NCBI RefSeq assembly: GCF_031583145.1
Contig: NZ_CP134050.1
Span: 3,423,501-3,487,500 of the forward strand
Direction: 5' to 3'
Source: Brevibacillus brevis
GTDB taxonomy: Bacteria; Bacillota; Bacilli; Brevibacillales; Brevibacillaceae
DNA length: 64,000 nucleotides
The position numbers and the translations under genes were made by a program. Shown here piece by piece: positions 14,795 to 23,854 of the stretch (positions are counted from its first letter, which is position 1; each line of letters opens with the position of its first letter). The notes below the pieces were generated by a model that did no database searches, was not told the origin of the DNA, and was given only the letters and a program-made list of their open reading frames with translations.

Positions 14795-16903
14795 CTACAT
14801 GACCCGCTTGAACATCTTTTCCAGATCGTACCCGGAGAAATGAATGATAATCGGTCTGCCGTGCGGGCAAGTAAACGGACTCGTAGTCCTTCGCAGCTGA
14901 TTGAGCAAGCTCTCCATCTCGGCGTGCGTCAAGTAGCGATTCGCCTTGATGGACGCTTTGCAGGACATGAGGATCGCTGCCTTTTCCCGCATCTGCACCA
15001 CATTGGCCTGCATGCTTTCACCGGCTTCGAGGACGAATTGGATCAGCTCTTCGATGACTTCGATTTCCGCTCCTTCCGGGAACCAGTGAGGATGAGCCCT
15101 CACGATGAACGTCCGTCCCCCGAACGATTCGATCTCCAGGCCAAACGACTGTAGCAACGAAAGGCGTTTCTCCAGCTTGGCTGCTTCGGCAGAGGTCACT
15201 TCGACCGTATGGGGAAACAGCATGATCTGACTGGAGACGCCCTCTTCCTCCAGTTTGGCCATGAAGTATTCGTAAAAGATTCGTTCCTGGGCAGCGTGCT
15301 GGTCAATCAGATACATGCCTTCGTCGTTTTGGGCCACGATGTATGTGCCGTGTACCTGTCCGACCGGATACAGCAATGGTACCGCCGATTCTTCTTCCGC
15401 ACTGCCGGTCGCCCCCGTATCGGACGTATCCGGTTCGGCTAAGCTGGCGGCCATCCCGGAAGCTGCCGACATCGATTCCACCTGCGGTATCGGTATGTTT
15501 ACAGCCAATGTATCCGTTGTTGCCTCTTGGGCGGCGGACACACCGATTTTGGTTCCGATCGCTTTTTCTCTTCCCGGGTTAAGAGCTCCTTCTTCCCATG
15601 TCCCCGTTTCCCTGTCCTCTTGGCCAACCGGTTTCGCACTCCATAGGGCGTCTGAGAAGTGGGTGTTTTCCCCTCTCGCATAGTCCCCTCCCGCTTCTTT
15701 GACCGTAGCCGGCGGCAAAGTTGCTGTCGGGACCTGTGCCGGCTGGACCCGTTGCTGGCTTTGCTTCGAGAGCCATTCCTGAAGTCGAGGACTGGCTTCC
15801 AGCGATGGAGAGACGGTCACACTCGGCTTCGGCAGCTGCAGATCAAACTGGGGCTGCACGACCTGCGTTACCACCTTCGCTTTGGGGCTGGACACCATTG
15901 GACGAACGATCCCGAGACCTTGGCGCAGCGTCGCCTTCACCGATTGTTCGATTGCGCCGCATAGCTCGTCCTCTTTGCTGAACCTCGCCTCCAGCTTGGC
16001 CGGGTGGACGTTGACATCGACAAGCGTCGGATCCATCTCGATCTGCAAGGCGACGATAGGGAACCTGCCGATCGGAAGCAAGGTATGGTAGCCGCGCATG
16101 ATGGCGTTGTTGAGGGCATAGCTGCGAACATAGCGCCCATTGACGAGCGTCGACAAGTACGAGCGATTGGCCCGCGTCACTTCCGTCTTGGAAACAAAAC
16201 CGCTCCAGCGAAAGTCCAGTGTCTCGCCCGATATCGGCAGCAGCAGCTTGGCGACCTGTACGCCGTATATGGCTGCCATCACATGCAGCAGCTTGCCGTC
16301 GCCCGATGTCGTGAGCAGCGTCTTTCCGTTGTGCGTCAGGGTGAACGCGATGTTGGGATGCGTCAGAGCCAGACGATTGACGTAATCGGAAATATGCCCG
16401 ACCTCAGTCGCGATCGACTTCATGTACTTCAATCGTGCCGGTGTATTGAAGAACAGGCTTCGCACCCGAATCTCCGTCCCCTTCGGCGCCGCCACGTCTT
16501 CTGGCTGGCCCACCTGGCCGCCATCGATCGTCAGGCGAGTGCCTACCTGGCTGCTGGAGGTGCTGCTCGTCAGCTCCAGGCGCGACACCGCGGCGATGCT
16601 GGGCAGCGCCTCGCCGCGAAATCCGAGCGTACGGATCCGAAATAAATCGCGGGACGACTGGATTTTGCTCGTCGCATGGCGCTCGAAGGCGAGCAAGCAG
16701 TCATCGCGGTCCATTCCTTGTCCGTCGTCCACAATGCGGATGAGCTCCAAACCGCCCTCCTCCACGTGCACCTCAATCGTCGTCGCCTGCGCATCGATGG
16801 CGTTTTCGACCAATTCCTTGACGACGGATGCAGGACGCTCTACCACCTCGCCCGCTGCGATCATATTGGCAAGCTGTTCGTCCAGCACTTGAATTTTGCC
16901 CAT
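14795..16903 (-). CDS. mutL: DNA mismatch repair endonuclease MutL
   Basis: MutL couples MutS mismatch recognition to strand incision. The 702-residue product has GHKL ATPase motifs at the N-terminus (ELVENAIDAQATTIEV, DDGQGMDRDD, TLGFRGEALPSIAAV). The C-terminal domain has the nicking-endonuclease motif DQHAAQERIFYE at about 534, plus SCKASIKANRYL and FTCPHGRPI metal-site motifs. SSQIMLFP near 558 sits where B. subtilis MutL binds the beta clamp. The linker between the two domains (about residues 340-510) is long and low in complexity, making the protein longer than the B. subtilis one. ATG has AGGAGGTACCC upstream, and it follows mutS by 23 bp. Confidence 0.98.
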   Translation of the reverse strand: MGKIQVLDEQLANMIAAGEVVERPASVVKELVENAIDAQATTIEVHVEEGGLELIRIVDDGQGMDRDDCLLAFERHATSKIQSSRDLFRIRTLGFRGEALPSIAAVSRLELTSSTSSSQVGTRLTIDGGQVGQPEDVAAPKGTEIRVRSLFFNTPARLKYMKSIATEVGHISDYVNRLALTHPNIAFTLTHNGKTLLTTSGDGKLLHVMAAIYGVQVAKLLLPISGETLDFRWSGFVSKTEVTRANRSYLSTLVNGRYVRSYALNNAIMRGYHTLLPIGRFPIVALQIEMDPTLVDVNVHPAKLEARFSKEDELCGAIEQSVKATLRQGLGIVRPMVSSPKAKVVTQVVQPQFDLQLPKPSVTVSPSLEASPRLQEWLSKQSQQRVQPAQVPTATLPPATVKEAGGDYARGENTHFSDALWSAKPVGQEDRETGTWEEGALNPGREKAIGTKIGVSAAQEATTDTLAVNIPIPQVESMSAASGMAASLAEPDTSDTGATGSAEEESAVPLLYPVGQVHGTYIVAQNDEGMYLIDQHAAQERIFYEYFMAKLEEEGVSSQIMLFPHTVEVTSAEAAKLEKRLSLLQSFGLEIESFGGRTFIVRAHPHWFPEGAEIEVIEELIQFVLEAGESMQANVVQMREKAAILMSCKASIKANRYLTHAEMESLLNQLRRTTSPFTCPHGRPIIIHFSGYDLEKMFKRVM

Positions 16904-16926
16904 GGGTACCTCCTACTCGCCGCAAA

Positions 16927-19500
16927 TTACCGTCTCTTCAACTGCTGCTTCCAGGCAAACAGCTTCATCATGGCATCCATCGGCGTCGTTTGATTCAGGT
17001 CAAGCTCGCGCAGTTCTTCCATAATCGCCAGCTCTACGGCTGCTAGCTGGGGAGCTGGCTCTTCTTTGACAGCTGCGACAGGGGCAGACCAGAGCATGTC
17101 CAGAGACATCTGCATATCCTTCGCAGCGGAGCTTCCTGCCTCCAGTCCTGCCAGGATGCTTCTTGCCCGTTCGATGACCCACACCGGCATCTCCGCCAGC
17201 TCTGCCACATGGATACCGTAGCTCTTGTCAGCGCGGCCTTCCTCGATTTTATGCAAAAACAGAAGCTTGCCTTCCCGCTCCTCGCAGCGGGCGTGAACGT
17301 TGACGACACCGCTCATCGTCTCTTCCAGGCTGGTCAATTCGTGATAGTGTGTGGAAAAAAGGGTTTTGGCGCCGATCTTCTGACAAATGTACTCGATGAC
17401 GGCTTGTGCGAGGGCCATACCGTCGTAGGTCGATGTCCCCCGCCCGATTTCATCCAGCAGGATCAGGCTGCGTTCGGTCGCCTTTTGCAGGGCATGCTTC
17501 GTCTCCAGCATCTCGACCATAAACGTGCTGTGTCCTCCGACCAGATCATCGGCTGCGCCGATCCGGGTGAAAATCTGATCCACCAAGGACAGCTTGGCCG
17601 ACTTTGCCGGTACGAAGCATCCGATTTGCGCCATCACGGTAATGAGCGCAATTTGACGCATATACGTACTTTTCCCCGCCATGTTCGGCCCTGTAATCAA
17701 CAGGACGTGGCGGCCTTCCTGATCCATCCTCGCGTCGTTGGCTACGTACTTCTCCTTGTCCAGGACGGCTTCCACAACCGGATGGCGGCCTTCTTCGATG
17801 AGGAATTCCCCGGATTCCGCCAGCTCTGGCCGCACGTACCCGCGCTCGTCGCTGACCGTCGCGAAGGACTGCAGCACGTCAACAGCGGCAATCCGCTCTG
17901 CGAGCCCTTGCAGCCGGGGAATATGCTGAGCGATTTCGGAGCGAATAGCCGCGAATAGCTGATACTCCAGCTCAATCATTTTTTCTTCCGCTTCCAAAAT
18001 GAGCGCTTCCCGTTCCTTGAGTTCAGGTGTGATGTACCGCTCCGCATTGGCTAGTGTCTGTTTCCTTTCGTAGCGGCCCTGCGGCACGCTGGCGATATTG
18101 GCTTTGGACACCTCGATATAGTAGCCGAATACCTTGTTGAAGCCGACTTTCAGCGAGCGGATGCCCGTCGCTTCCCGCTCAGCCTGCTCCAGCTGCGCGA
18201 TCCACGTCTTGCCTTCCCTGCTGGCGGTATGCAGCTTGTCCAGATATTCGTCGTAGCCGGTCCGGATCATGCCGCCTTCCCTGACGGAAAGCGGGGGATC
18301 GTCGACGAGTGCAGCCTGAAGAAATCCGACGATGTCCGAGCAGTCCTCCATCCCCCCTGCCAGTTCCTCCAGCACGGGAGAATGCGTCTGGGCAAGCAGA
18401 CGCTTTAAATCCGGAACCGCCTCGAGAGAGTGACGCAATTGTATCAGATCCCGGGCGTTTGCATTTCCATACGAAATGCGTCCAGCCAGGCGCTCCAGAT
18501 CGTATACGCGATCCAGGCAGGTGCGGACGTCGGAACGCAGCAGCAGATCGGCTTTCAAAGCCTCGACCGCATCCAGGCGTGCCTGCAGCTCTTGATGTCG
18601 CAGCAGCGGACGTTCGATCCAACGGCGCAGCAGACGACCGCCCATCGCTGTCTCGGTACGGTCGAGTAGCCAAAGCAGCGATCCTTTTTTGGTCTTGTCG
18701 CGGATCGTTTCCGTCAGCTCGAGATTCCGCCTGGAAAAACCGTCCATTTGCAAATACTGGTTCGCGTCATAGCGTTTGATGGTACGCATATGTGCCAGGC
18801 TTCGCTTTTGGGTCGTCCCTATGTAACTGAGGAGCGCATTCACTGCAAGCCTCATGGCTAAATCGAGCTCTTTCGCCTGCTCCTGGTACTGCGAGTCGAC
18901 GGCAAATGCGTCGAGCTCACTTGCGTCCAGAACCGTAAACGGCAGAGCGGTCTTCGGCGTGGACGAGAGGCCGCAAAACACGAGCTCTTTCGGACGGTAT
19001 TGGAGCGCTTCCTCAAATGCACTCTCCCCGCTGCCGAGGAGAGATGTCACATGCATCTCCCCTGTACTCATGTCGCAAGCGGCGATCCCTGTGCGCCCAT
19101 CGAGCTGCGCCACGGCTGCCATGTAGTTGTTTTCCTTGTCTGTCAACCATTTGCCTTCCATCATCGTCCCCGGCGTGATCACGCGTGTCACTTCCCGACG
19201 AACGACGCCTTTGGCAGCCTTCGGGTCCTCCACTTGTTCACAAACAGCCACTTTGTAGCCTTTCTTCAACAGTTCGGCGATGTAGCCATCTGCGGCGTGG
19301 TGGGGCACACCGCACATCGGAATGCGTTCATCCCCTCCGCCTTCCCGGCCCGTCAGCGTTATTTCCAGCTCGCGGGACGCAAGAACGGCGTCGTCAAAAA
19401 ACAGTTCATAAAAGTCGCCCAAGCGAAAAAATAAGAAAGTATCCGGGAAATCTCGTTTGATCGCCAGATACTGTTGAATCATCGGTGTATACCCAGTCAT
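16927..19500 (-). CDS. mutS: DNA mismatch repair protein MutS
   Basis: MutS recognises mismatches as a dimer and hands them to MutL. The 857-residue product starts MTGYTPMIQQYLAIKRDFPD. It contains the mismatch-reading FLFFRLGDFYELFFDDA segment (Phe-x-Glu) near residue 22-40. The ATPase domain has Walker A TGPNMAGKSTYMRQ, the DEIGRGTSTYDG Walker B region and STHYHELT. Near the C-terminus QMSLDML resembles a clamp-binding peptide (inference). ATG at 19500 has AGGAGAAGAATACA in front. It forms an operon with mutL, as in B. subtilis. Confidence 0.98.
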   Translation of the reverse strand: MTGYTPMIQQYLAIKRDFPDTFLFFRLGDFYELFFDDAVLASRELEITLTGREGGGDERIPMCGVPHHAADGYIAELLKKGYKVAVCEQVEDPKAAKGVVRREVTRVITPGTMMEGKWLTDKENNYMAAVAQLDGRTGIAACDMSTGEMHVTSLLGSGESAFEEALQYRPKELVFCGLSSTPKTALPFTVLDASELDAFAVDSQYQEQAKELDLAMRLAVNALLSYIGTTQKRSLAHMRTIKRYDANQYLQMDGFSRRNLELTETIRDKTKKGSLLWLLDRTETAMGGRLLRRWIERPLLRHQELQARLDAVEALKADLLLRSDVRTCLDRVYDLERLAGRISYGNANARDLIQLRHSLEAVPDLKRLLAQTHSPVLEELAGGMEDCSDIVGFLQAALVDDPPLSVREGGMIRTGYDEYLDKLHTASREGKTWIAQLEQAEREATGIRSLKVGFNKVFGYYIEVSKANIASVPQGRYERKQTLANAERYITPELKEREALILEAEEKMIELEYQLFAAIRSEIAQHIPRLQGLAERIAAVDVLQSFATVSDERGYVRPELAESGEFLIEEGRHPVVEAVLDKEKYVANDARMDQEGRHVLLITGPNMAGKSTYMRQIALITVMAQIGCFVPAKSAKLSLVDQIFTRIGAADDLVGGHSTFMVEMLETKHALQKATERSLILLDEIGRGTSTYDGMALAQAVIEYICQKIGAKTLFSTHYHELTSLEETMSGVVNVHARCEEREGKLLFLHKIEEGRADKSYGIHVAELAEMPVWVIERARSILAGLEAGSSAAKDMQMSLDMLWSAPVAAVKEEPAPQLAAVELAIMEELRELDLNQTTPMDAMMKLFAWKQQLKRR

Positions 19501-19578
19501 TGTATTCTTCTCCTAGCCTACCAATCTCGACAGTTATTATAACATGAATCGCGAGCGATGTTGAACCGATGCGAGCGC

Positions 19579-20847
19579 TTAGGAGATCGCCCACGCTTTG
19601 CGCAAATCCTCGTCAGCCGGCCATGGCTCCTGTGACAGCAAACGGGAAAAATACCGATCCAGGTGAATGCGCGAGAGCGTGTATCCCGGCAGCTGGGCAA
19701 GCTCTCTCCAAATCTGGCGGACATAAGGCGCGAGCACCGATTTTTCCCCACGATAATAGGCTTTGATCAGAGCCAGCTGCAAATGCGGCACGGCATTCAG
19801 CTGCGAATGGCAGGTCGCCACCAGCCTCGCCAGGTGTAGCAGCCCCCGGGCCACTTCCGGATGTACCAGCCAGCTCGGAAGGGTCCGATATTCAAAACCG
19901 TACTCCTTTTCCCTGACGTCGCCCAAAAAACCGTACCGCTTCCGCCGAAGACGGCAGCCTTCGTCCTCGATCAGTACGAGCGGCAAAGCCAGATATGCGT
20001 CCAGCTTGCGCCGCAGGGCGAAAGTAGGAGTCAGTCCGCCAAAATGGATGTGCCCGCCGATGGGATAGCCGGTAAAAGGCATTCCTCCCGCTACCCACTC
20101 CACCTTCGGATTGCCGATTTTTTTCGCGGCCAGTCGCAGCGCTTCCCTTACGTGAAAAAACAGTTCATCCGGATCTTCCGATGGAGCGGGTCGCAGCTCT
20201 GCTACTGGATGCTGATGCATCGCGAGCTCTTCCCGATACCTCGTCGTGTCGCAGCCGACCGTTCCCTTTACCTTTAAAAAGTCAGAGGCAAGCGCCATCT
20301 CCCCGTCCGGCCCGCGCAACGCGAATTCCGGATCTGCCCCCATTTTGCTCAGCTCTTGGGGTTGGGTCGACAGCTTTGCTTCCCACCACTGGCTTGCCGC
20401 CTGAAAAAAAGCATCCGCCGACTGCATTGGCCAGTCCGGGACGACACTCACGACTTTCGCGCGATGTGCGGAAGCAGCGGTGATCGTCACCTGGCCCGCG
20501 TCAATTCCAGCCGCGTAGAGGCTTCGGGCTGCAAGGCTTTTGACCAGACTCGCTTCGGGGTCGAGGGAAGACAGCGAGACGGGTTCGAAAATCGGATCCT
20601 CCATGCGCTGCAACAGCCATTGCGGACTCTGGCTGCTTCGCGTCATCTCCAGGACGTGCTCCTGATACAAGCTGACCTTGTACGTCCGCCACCCGGGCAG
20701 GGTGATGCTTCCCGCCGTCACAGGGATGCCGCTCAGCCGCAGCAGCCAGCGCCCCAGCCCCGGCCGATGCAAGTGATCGACGGCTTCCTTGGCATTGGCT
20801 GTCATCCATGCTGCCACATTCCCTGCCTGTGCCTTACGTGCAAGCAT
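19579..20847 (-). CDS. Putative amidoligase, phiEco32-like COOH.NH2 ligase type 2
   Basis: The 422-residue product carries the features of the amidoligase-like family related to glutamine synthetase folds: GADPEFALRG near 175-185, GYPIGGHIHFGG near 265 and EYGFEYRTLPSW near 318. Enzymes of this group are predicted to form peptide-like amide bonds on proteins or peptides using ATP; no substrate is known for the Bacillota members. The ORF could start at GTG 20856, but ATG 20847 has a better spacing from GAGGGAG. It lies between cotE and mutS, two genes that are neighbours in B. subtilis, so it is an insertion into a conserved block. A spore-coat role is a guess. Confidence 0.72.
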   Translation of the reverse strand: MLARKAQAGNVAAWMTANAKEAVDHLHRPGLGRWLLRLSGIPVTAGSITLPGWRTYKVSLYQEHVLEMTRSSQSPQWLLQRMEDPIFEPVSLSSLDPEASLVKSLAARSLYAAGIDAGQVTITAASAHRAKVVSVVPDWPMQSADAFFQAASQWWEAKLSTQPQELSKMGADPEFALRGPDGEMALASDFLKVKGTVGCDTTRYREELAMHQHPVAELRPAPSEDPDELFFHVREALRLAAKKIGNPKVEWVAGGMPFTGYPIGGHIHFGGLTPTFALRRKLDAYLALPLVLIEDEGCRLRRKRYGFLGDVREKEYGFEYRTLPSWLVHPEVARGLLHLARLVATCHSQLNAVPHLQLALIKAYYRGEKSVLAPYVRQIWRELAQLPGYTLSRIHLDRYFSRLLSQEPWPADEDLRKAWAIS

Positions 20848-20934
20848 GTCACTCACTCTCCCTCAGTCTACTGGTGTATCCTATGTTTTCGCCCAGAAAA
20901 GAGTGAGTCAGCCGCTACAGATGAAAAAAGACAA

Positions 20935-20964
20935 AGAAAAAAGAGGAGATGGGATTCTCCTCTT
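20935..20964 (-). terminator. Terminator of cotE
   Basis: AAGAGGAGA...TCTCCTCTT followed by TTTTCTTTG on the minus strand; the stop codon overlaps the first stem bases. Confidence 0.8.
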
Positions 20965-21523
20965 AGTCAAGCTCGTCGAGCAATGTAGCGGAATCGAAGT
21001 CGTCAAATTCGTCGCTGTTTTCTTCATAATCCCCGAGAATGTGGAAGTCTTTCTCGTCGCAATTATTGCAGACAACGACGCATACCTTCGTTTCTCCGAT
21101 GATCTCTACCGCAAACTCGCTTTCAACCTTGACTGTAATCGTGCCACCACCACTCAACTCTGCTTTTACGCACTTCGGCTGTTCCACGGCTCGAGCAACG
21201 ATTTCAAGATCGCCTCTGCAGTTTTTGTCGAAGAACGTGAGCGGAACGAGTACGGAGAACTTCACAGTTTCCCGCTTGACTTCGGTTTGCGTGTTATTTG
21301 CAAACGAGAACCACAGGTTGACGTCATACGTACCAGATACTTCAACCGCGTCTCCGACTTTCTCTGCCTGGAAGTTCGTGTTGATAATCCAGCATCCGAG
21401 GATCGTCGAAGGAGTTTGCGACGGTATGATGGTGTGGGTGGTAGTAGAGAATTTATGGCCTTTACCGCAGACAGCTTTCGCGATGAGTTCCCGGCACTGT
21501 AGTTCTTTGTCTGTACCCGACAT
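20963..21523 (-). CDS. cotE: Outer spore coat morphogenetic protein CotE
   Basis: CotE organises the outer coat on the mother-cell side of the forespore. The 186-residue product contains the conserved core STTTHTIIPSQTPSTILGCW, EVSGTYDVNLWFSFANNTQT and EIIGETKVCVVV, and ends in an acidic tail (EENSDEFDDFDSAT), as in Bacillus CotE. The start is ATG at 21523 with GGAGGAGGTAACGAA upstream. It follows ricA by 134 bp and has its own sigma-E-like -10 element. The product is richer in cysteine than I recall for B. subtilis CotE. Confidence 0.94.
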   Translation of the reverse strand: MSGTDKELQCRELIAKAVCGKGHKFSTTTHTIIPSQTPSTILGCWIINTNFQAEKVGDAVEVSGTYDVNLWFSFANNTQTEVKRETVKFSVLVPLTFFDKNCRGDLEIVARAVEQPKCVKAELSGGGTITVKVESEFAVEIIGETKVCVVVCNNCDEKDFHILGDYEENSDEFDDFDSATLLDELD

Positions 21524-21556
21524 TTCGTTACCTCCTCCATACAACGTTTCTGTACA

Positions 21557-21564
21557 TTTGTATG
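21557..21564 (-). promoter_or_regulatory. Possible sigma-E -10 element of cotE
   Basis: CATACAAA on the minus strand is one base from CATACAAT and lies 33 bp before the start codon. No good -35 was seen. Confidence 0.35.
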
Positions 21565-21657
21565 CAGGGCATTCGGCTAGGGTGCAAACACCCATCTTAT
21601 TTTAGGGAAAGTCGCGCGGGAGCTCATCTGGTCTGCCATTGCCGTTTTCGCCGAGGG

Positions 21658-22101
21658 TTAGCAGCCGCAGCCCCCGTCGTGTTTTTTCTCAGGTCCTCCG
21701 CCGGTCTCGCCTGTCAGCGGATTGCCGCCCGTATCCAGGATGATCCGCTCCGACACGGTATTCGTAATGACATGCGTGACCATTTGCAATAGATCGTTTA
21801 CGTCGACCTGGGATTGCTTGAACTCGTTCACGATCGGAATGGAATCCAGTTCTTCCTGCAGCTGGTTGAATTCATCTTCCAGTTTTTTCACGAGCTCCGG
21901 TTTGTTGATAGACTCGAACATCACCATTTGTTTTTGCTTTTGCTTGAGCGCGTCGATGAGCTCCTGCACGCGCTCATTGTGCTTGATCTGATTCTCCGCC
22001 CGCTTGAAAAAATCAACTTCATTGGTACGGGAAATCATTGTGGCCAACTCACGGGCTTTGTCTAAAATTTCTTTCTGTGTGTACAAATTGGTCTGTTCCA
22101 T
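21658..22101 (-). CDS. ricA: RicA (YmcA) subunit of the Y-complex
   Basis: RicA works with RicF and RicT in an iron-sulfur complex that assists RNase Y in mRNA maturation. In B. subtilis it affects biofilm, competence and sporulation. The 147-residue product is mostly helical (com_ylbF fold: EVDFFKRAENQIKHNERVQE, then LIDALKQKQKQMVMFE). A glycine-rich tail ends in CGC, suited to cluster ligation. It starts 5 bp after the miaB stop codon in one operon. RNase Y is encoded in the same window at 37168. Confidence 0.92.
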   Translation of the reverse strand: MEQTNLYTQKEILDKARELATMISRTNEVDFFKRAENQIKHNERVQELIDALKQKQKQMVMFESINKPELVKKLEDEFNQLQEELDSIPIVNEFKQSQVDVNDLLQMVTHVITNTVSERIILDTGGNPLTGETGGGPEKKHDGGCGC

Positions 22102-22106
22102 CTCTT

Positions 22107-23621
22107 TTACACCTCGACAGTTGTAGCGATTTCACCGTGGAGAGTCCACGTCTTGGCATCGGTAATTTTGACATGCACATAGGTGCCGATCAGGGATTTA
22201 TCTCCTCGGAAGTGGACCAGTTTGTTGGTGCGAGTGCGTCCGGCCAGTACTTCTGCATTCGTCTTGGATTCGCCTTCCACCAGAACTTCGACCACTTTAT
22301 CCTGCAGCTTCTTGTTCTGCTCCAGCCCGATCTTCGCCAGCACTTCATTCAAGCGGTACAGCCGCGCTTTTTTCACTTCCATCGGGACATTGTCTTCCAT
22401 GACAGCGGCTGGCGTACCTTCACGCGGAGAGTAAATGAAGGTATAAGCGGAGTCGTAGCGTACCTCCTCCACGAGGGAGATGGTCTCCTCAAATTGTTCG
22501 TCCGTTTCCCCCGGGAAGCCGACGATAATATCGGTGGAGAGGGAGACGTTCGGGATCGCCGCTTTAATTTTACGCACGAGCTCCAGATAGTGTTCGCGCG
22601 TGTATTTGCGGGCCATGCGCTTCAGAATTTCACTGGAGCCGGATTGCACCGGCAGATGAATTTGTTCCACGAGGTTGCCGCCTTTTGCCAACACCTCGAT
22701 CAAATGATCGTCGAAGTCGCGCGGGTGGCTGGTCGTGAAACGGATACGCGGGATGTCGATTTTGCGAATCTCGTCCAGCAGATCCCCAAAGCCGTACTGA
22801 ATGTCTTCGAAGTCTTTTCCGTACGCGTTCACGTTTTGGCCAAGCAGCATGATTTCCTTGAATCCTTGTCTCGCCAGATCGCGGACCTCCGCGACGACAT
22901 CCTGCGGACGGCGGCTGCGCTCTTTCCCGCGCGTGTACGGCACGATGCAGTACGTACAAAATTTGTCACAGCCGTACATGATGTTGACCCACGCCTTGGT
23001 GTTCCCTTCGCGGATCTTCGGCATGTTCTCCACGATGTCGCCTTCTTTGGACCATACCTCGATCACCATTTCCTTGCTGAACATGGCATCGCGCAAAAGC
23101 TCCGGCAAGCGATGGATATTGTGCGTCCCGAAGATCAGGTCGACTTGCTGGTAGCTCTTCAGAATCTTATTGACCACTTTTTCTTCCTGCGACATACAGC
23201 CGCATACGCCGAGGATCAGATTCGGGTTGTTGTGCTTCAGCCGCTTCATGTGGCCCAGCTCGCCAAACACCTTGTCTTCCGCATTCTCGCGGATCGCACA
23301 GGTATTGAACAGGATGACATCCGCTTCCTCCATGACCTCGGAATGGCTGTACCCCATGTTCTCGAGAATGCCGGAGATGGTCTCCGAGTCATGCTCGTTC
23401 ATCTGGCAGCCATAGGTACGGACGTGGTAGCGCTTCCCTTTCCCGATTTCCCGCATGTCCTCAGGAATGGCAAAGTCGTAGTGGACCAGGATCTCTTCCT
23501 TTCCACGCTGCTTCGCGTCTTTCAAGGAAGGAGCCTGAAAGTACTTCGCAAAGTCAGCCGTCGTCTTCGGAGACTTCGCGGATTTTAAGTCCGGAGTCGC
23601 CTCTTTCATTTCTTTCATCAT
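22107..23621 (-). CDS. miaB: tRNA-2-methylthio-N6-dimethylallyladenosine synthase
   Basis: MiaB is a radical-SAM methylthiotransferase acting on i6A37 made by MiaA. The 504-residue product has the N-terminal cluster cysteines ([32 protein letters not shown]) and the radical-SAM motif CDKFCTYC. It also has the SAM-binding [10 protein letters not shown] region and a C-terminal TRAM domain ([12 protein letters not shown]). The start is ATG at 23621 with GAGGTGATAC upstream. The N-terminal extension of about 65 residues before the UPF0004 domain is usual for Bacillota. It is the first gene of miaB-ricA. Confidence 0.97.
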   Translation of the reverse strand: MMKEMKEATPDLKSAKSPKTTADFAKYFQAPSLKDAKQRGKEEILVHYDFAIPEDMREIGKGKRYHVRTYGCQMNEHDSETISGILENMGYSHSEVMEEADVILFNTCAIRENAEDKVFGELGHMKRLKHNNPNLILGVCGCMSQEEKVVNKILKSYQQVDLIFGTHNIHRLPELLRDAMFSKEMVIEVWSKEGDIVENMPKIREGNTKAWVNIMYGCDKFCTYCIVPYTRGKERSRRPQDVVAEVRDLARQGFKEIMLLGQNVNAYGKDFEDIQYGFGDLLDEIRKIDIPRIRFTTSHPRDFDDHLIEVLAKGGNLVEQIHLPVQSGSSEILKRMARKYTREHYLELVRKIKAAIPNVSLSTDIIVGFPGETDEQFEETISLVEEVRYDSAYTFIYSPREGTPAAVMEDNVPMEVKKARLYRLNEVLAKIGLEQNKKLQDKVVEVLVEGESKTNAEVLAGRTRTNKLVHFRGDKSLIGTYVHVKITDAKTWTLHGEIATTVEV

Positions 23622-23854
23622 GTATCACCTCAACCAGTGGGAATGTCTTTAGCAGTCAATAAAGAATTATAACATTTTGGGCCATCCATCGCTAATGTAT
23701 AATGAGGCAAAATATGTACAATACGTCTGAACCCACCCCTACTTTTTGCCCAATTTTCCCAAAAAAGAGCTCTTCCCGTGCAACATTCCCTTCCCACCCA
23801 GCGTCTGAATAACAGCCAGACATAAGCAACCCATTCAAGAAGAGGAGGTTCCCC

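Noticed and set aside
23698..23703. TATAAT upstream of the SLH gene as its promoter
   Set aside because: No acceptable -35 at 16-18 bp on either strand; left uncalled.
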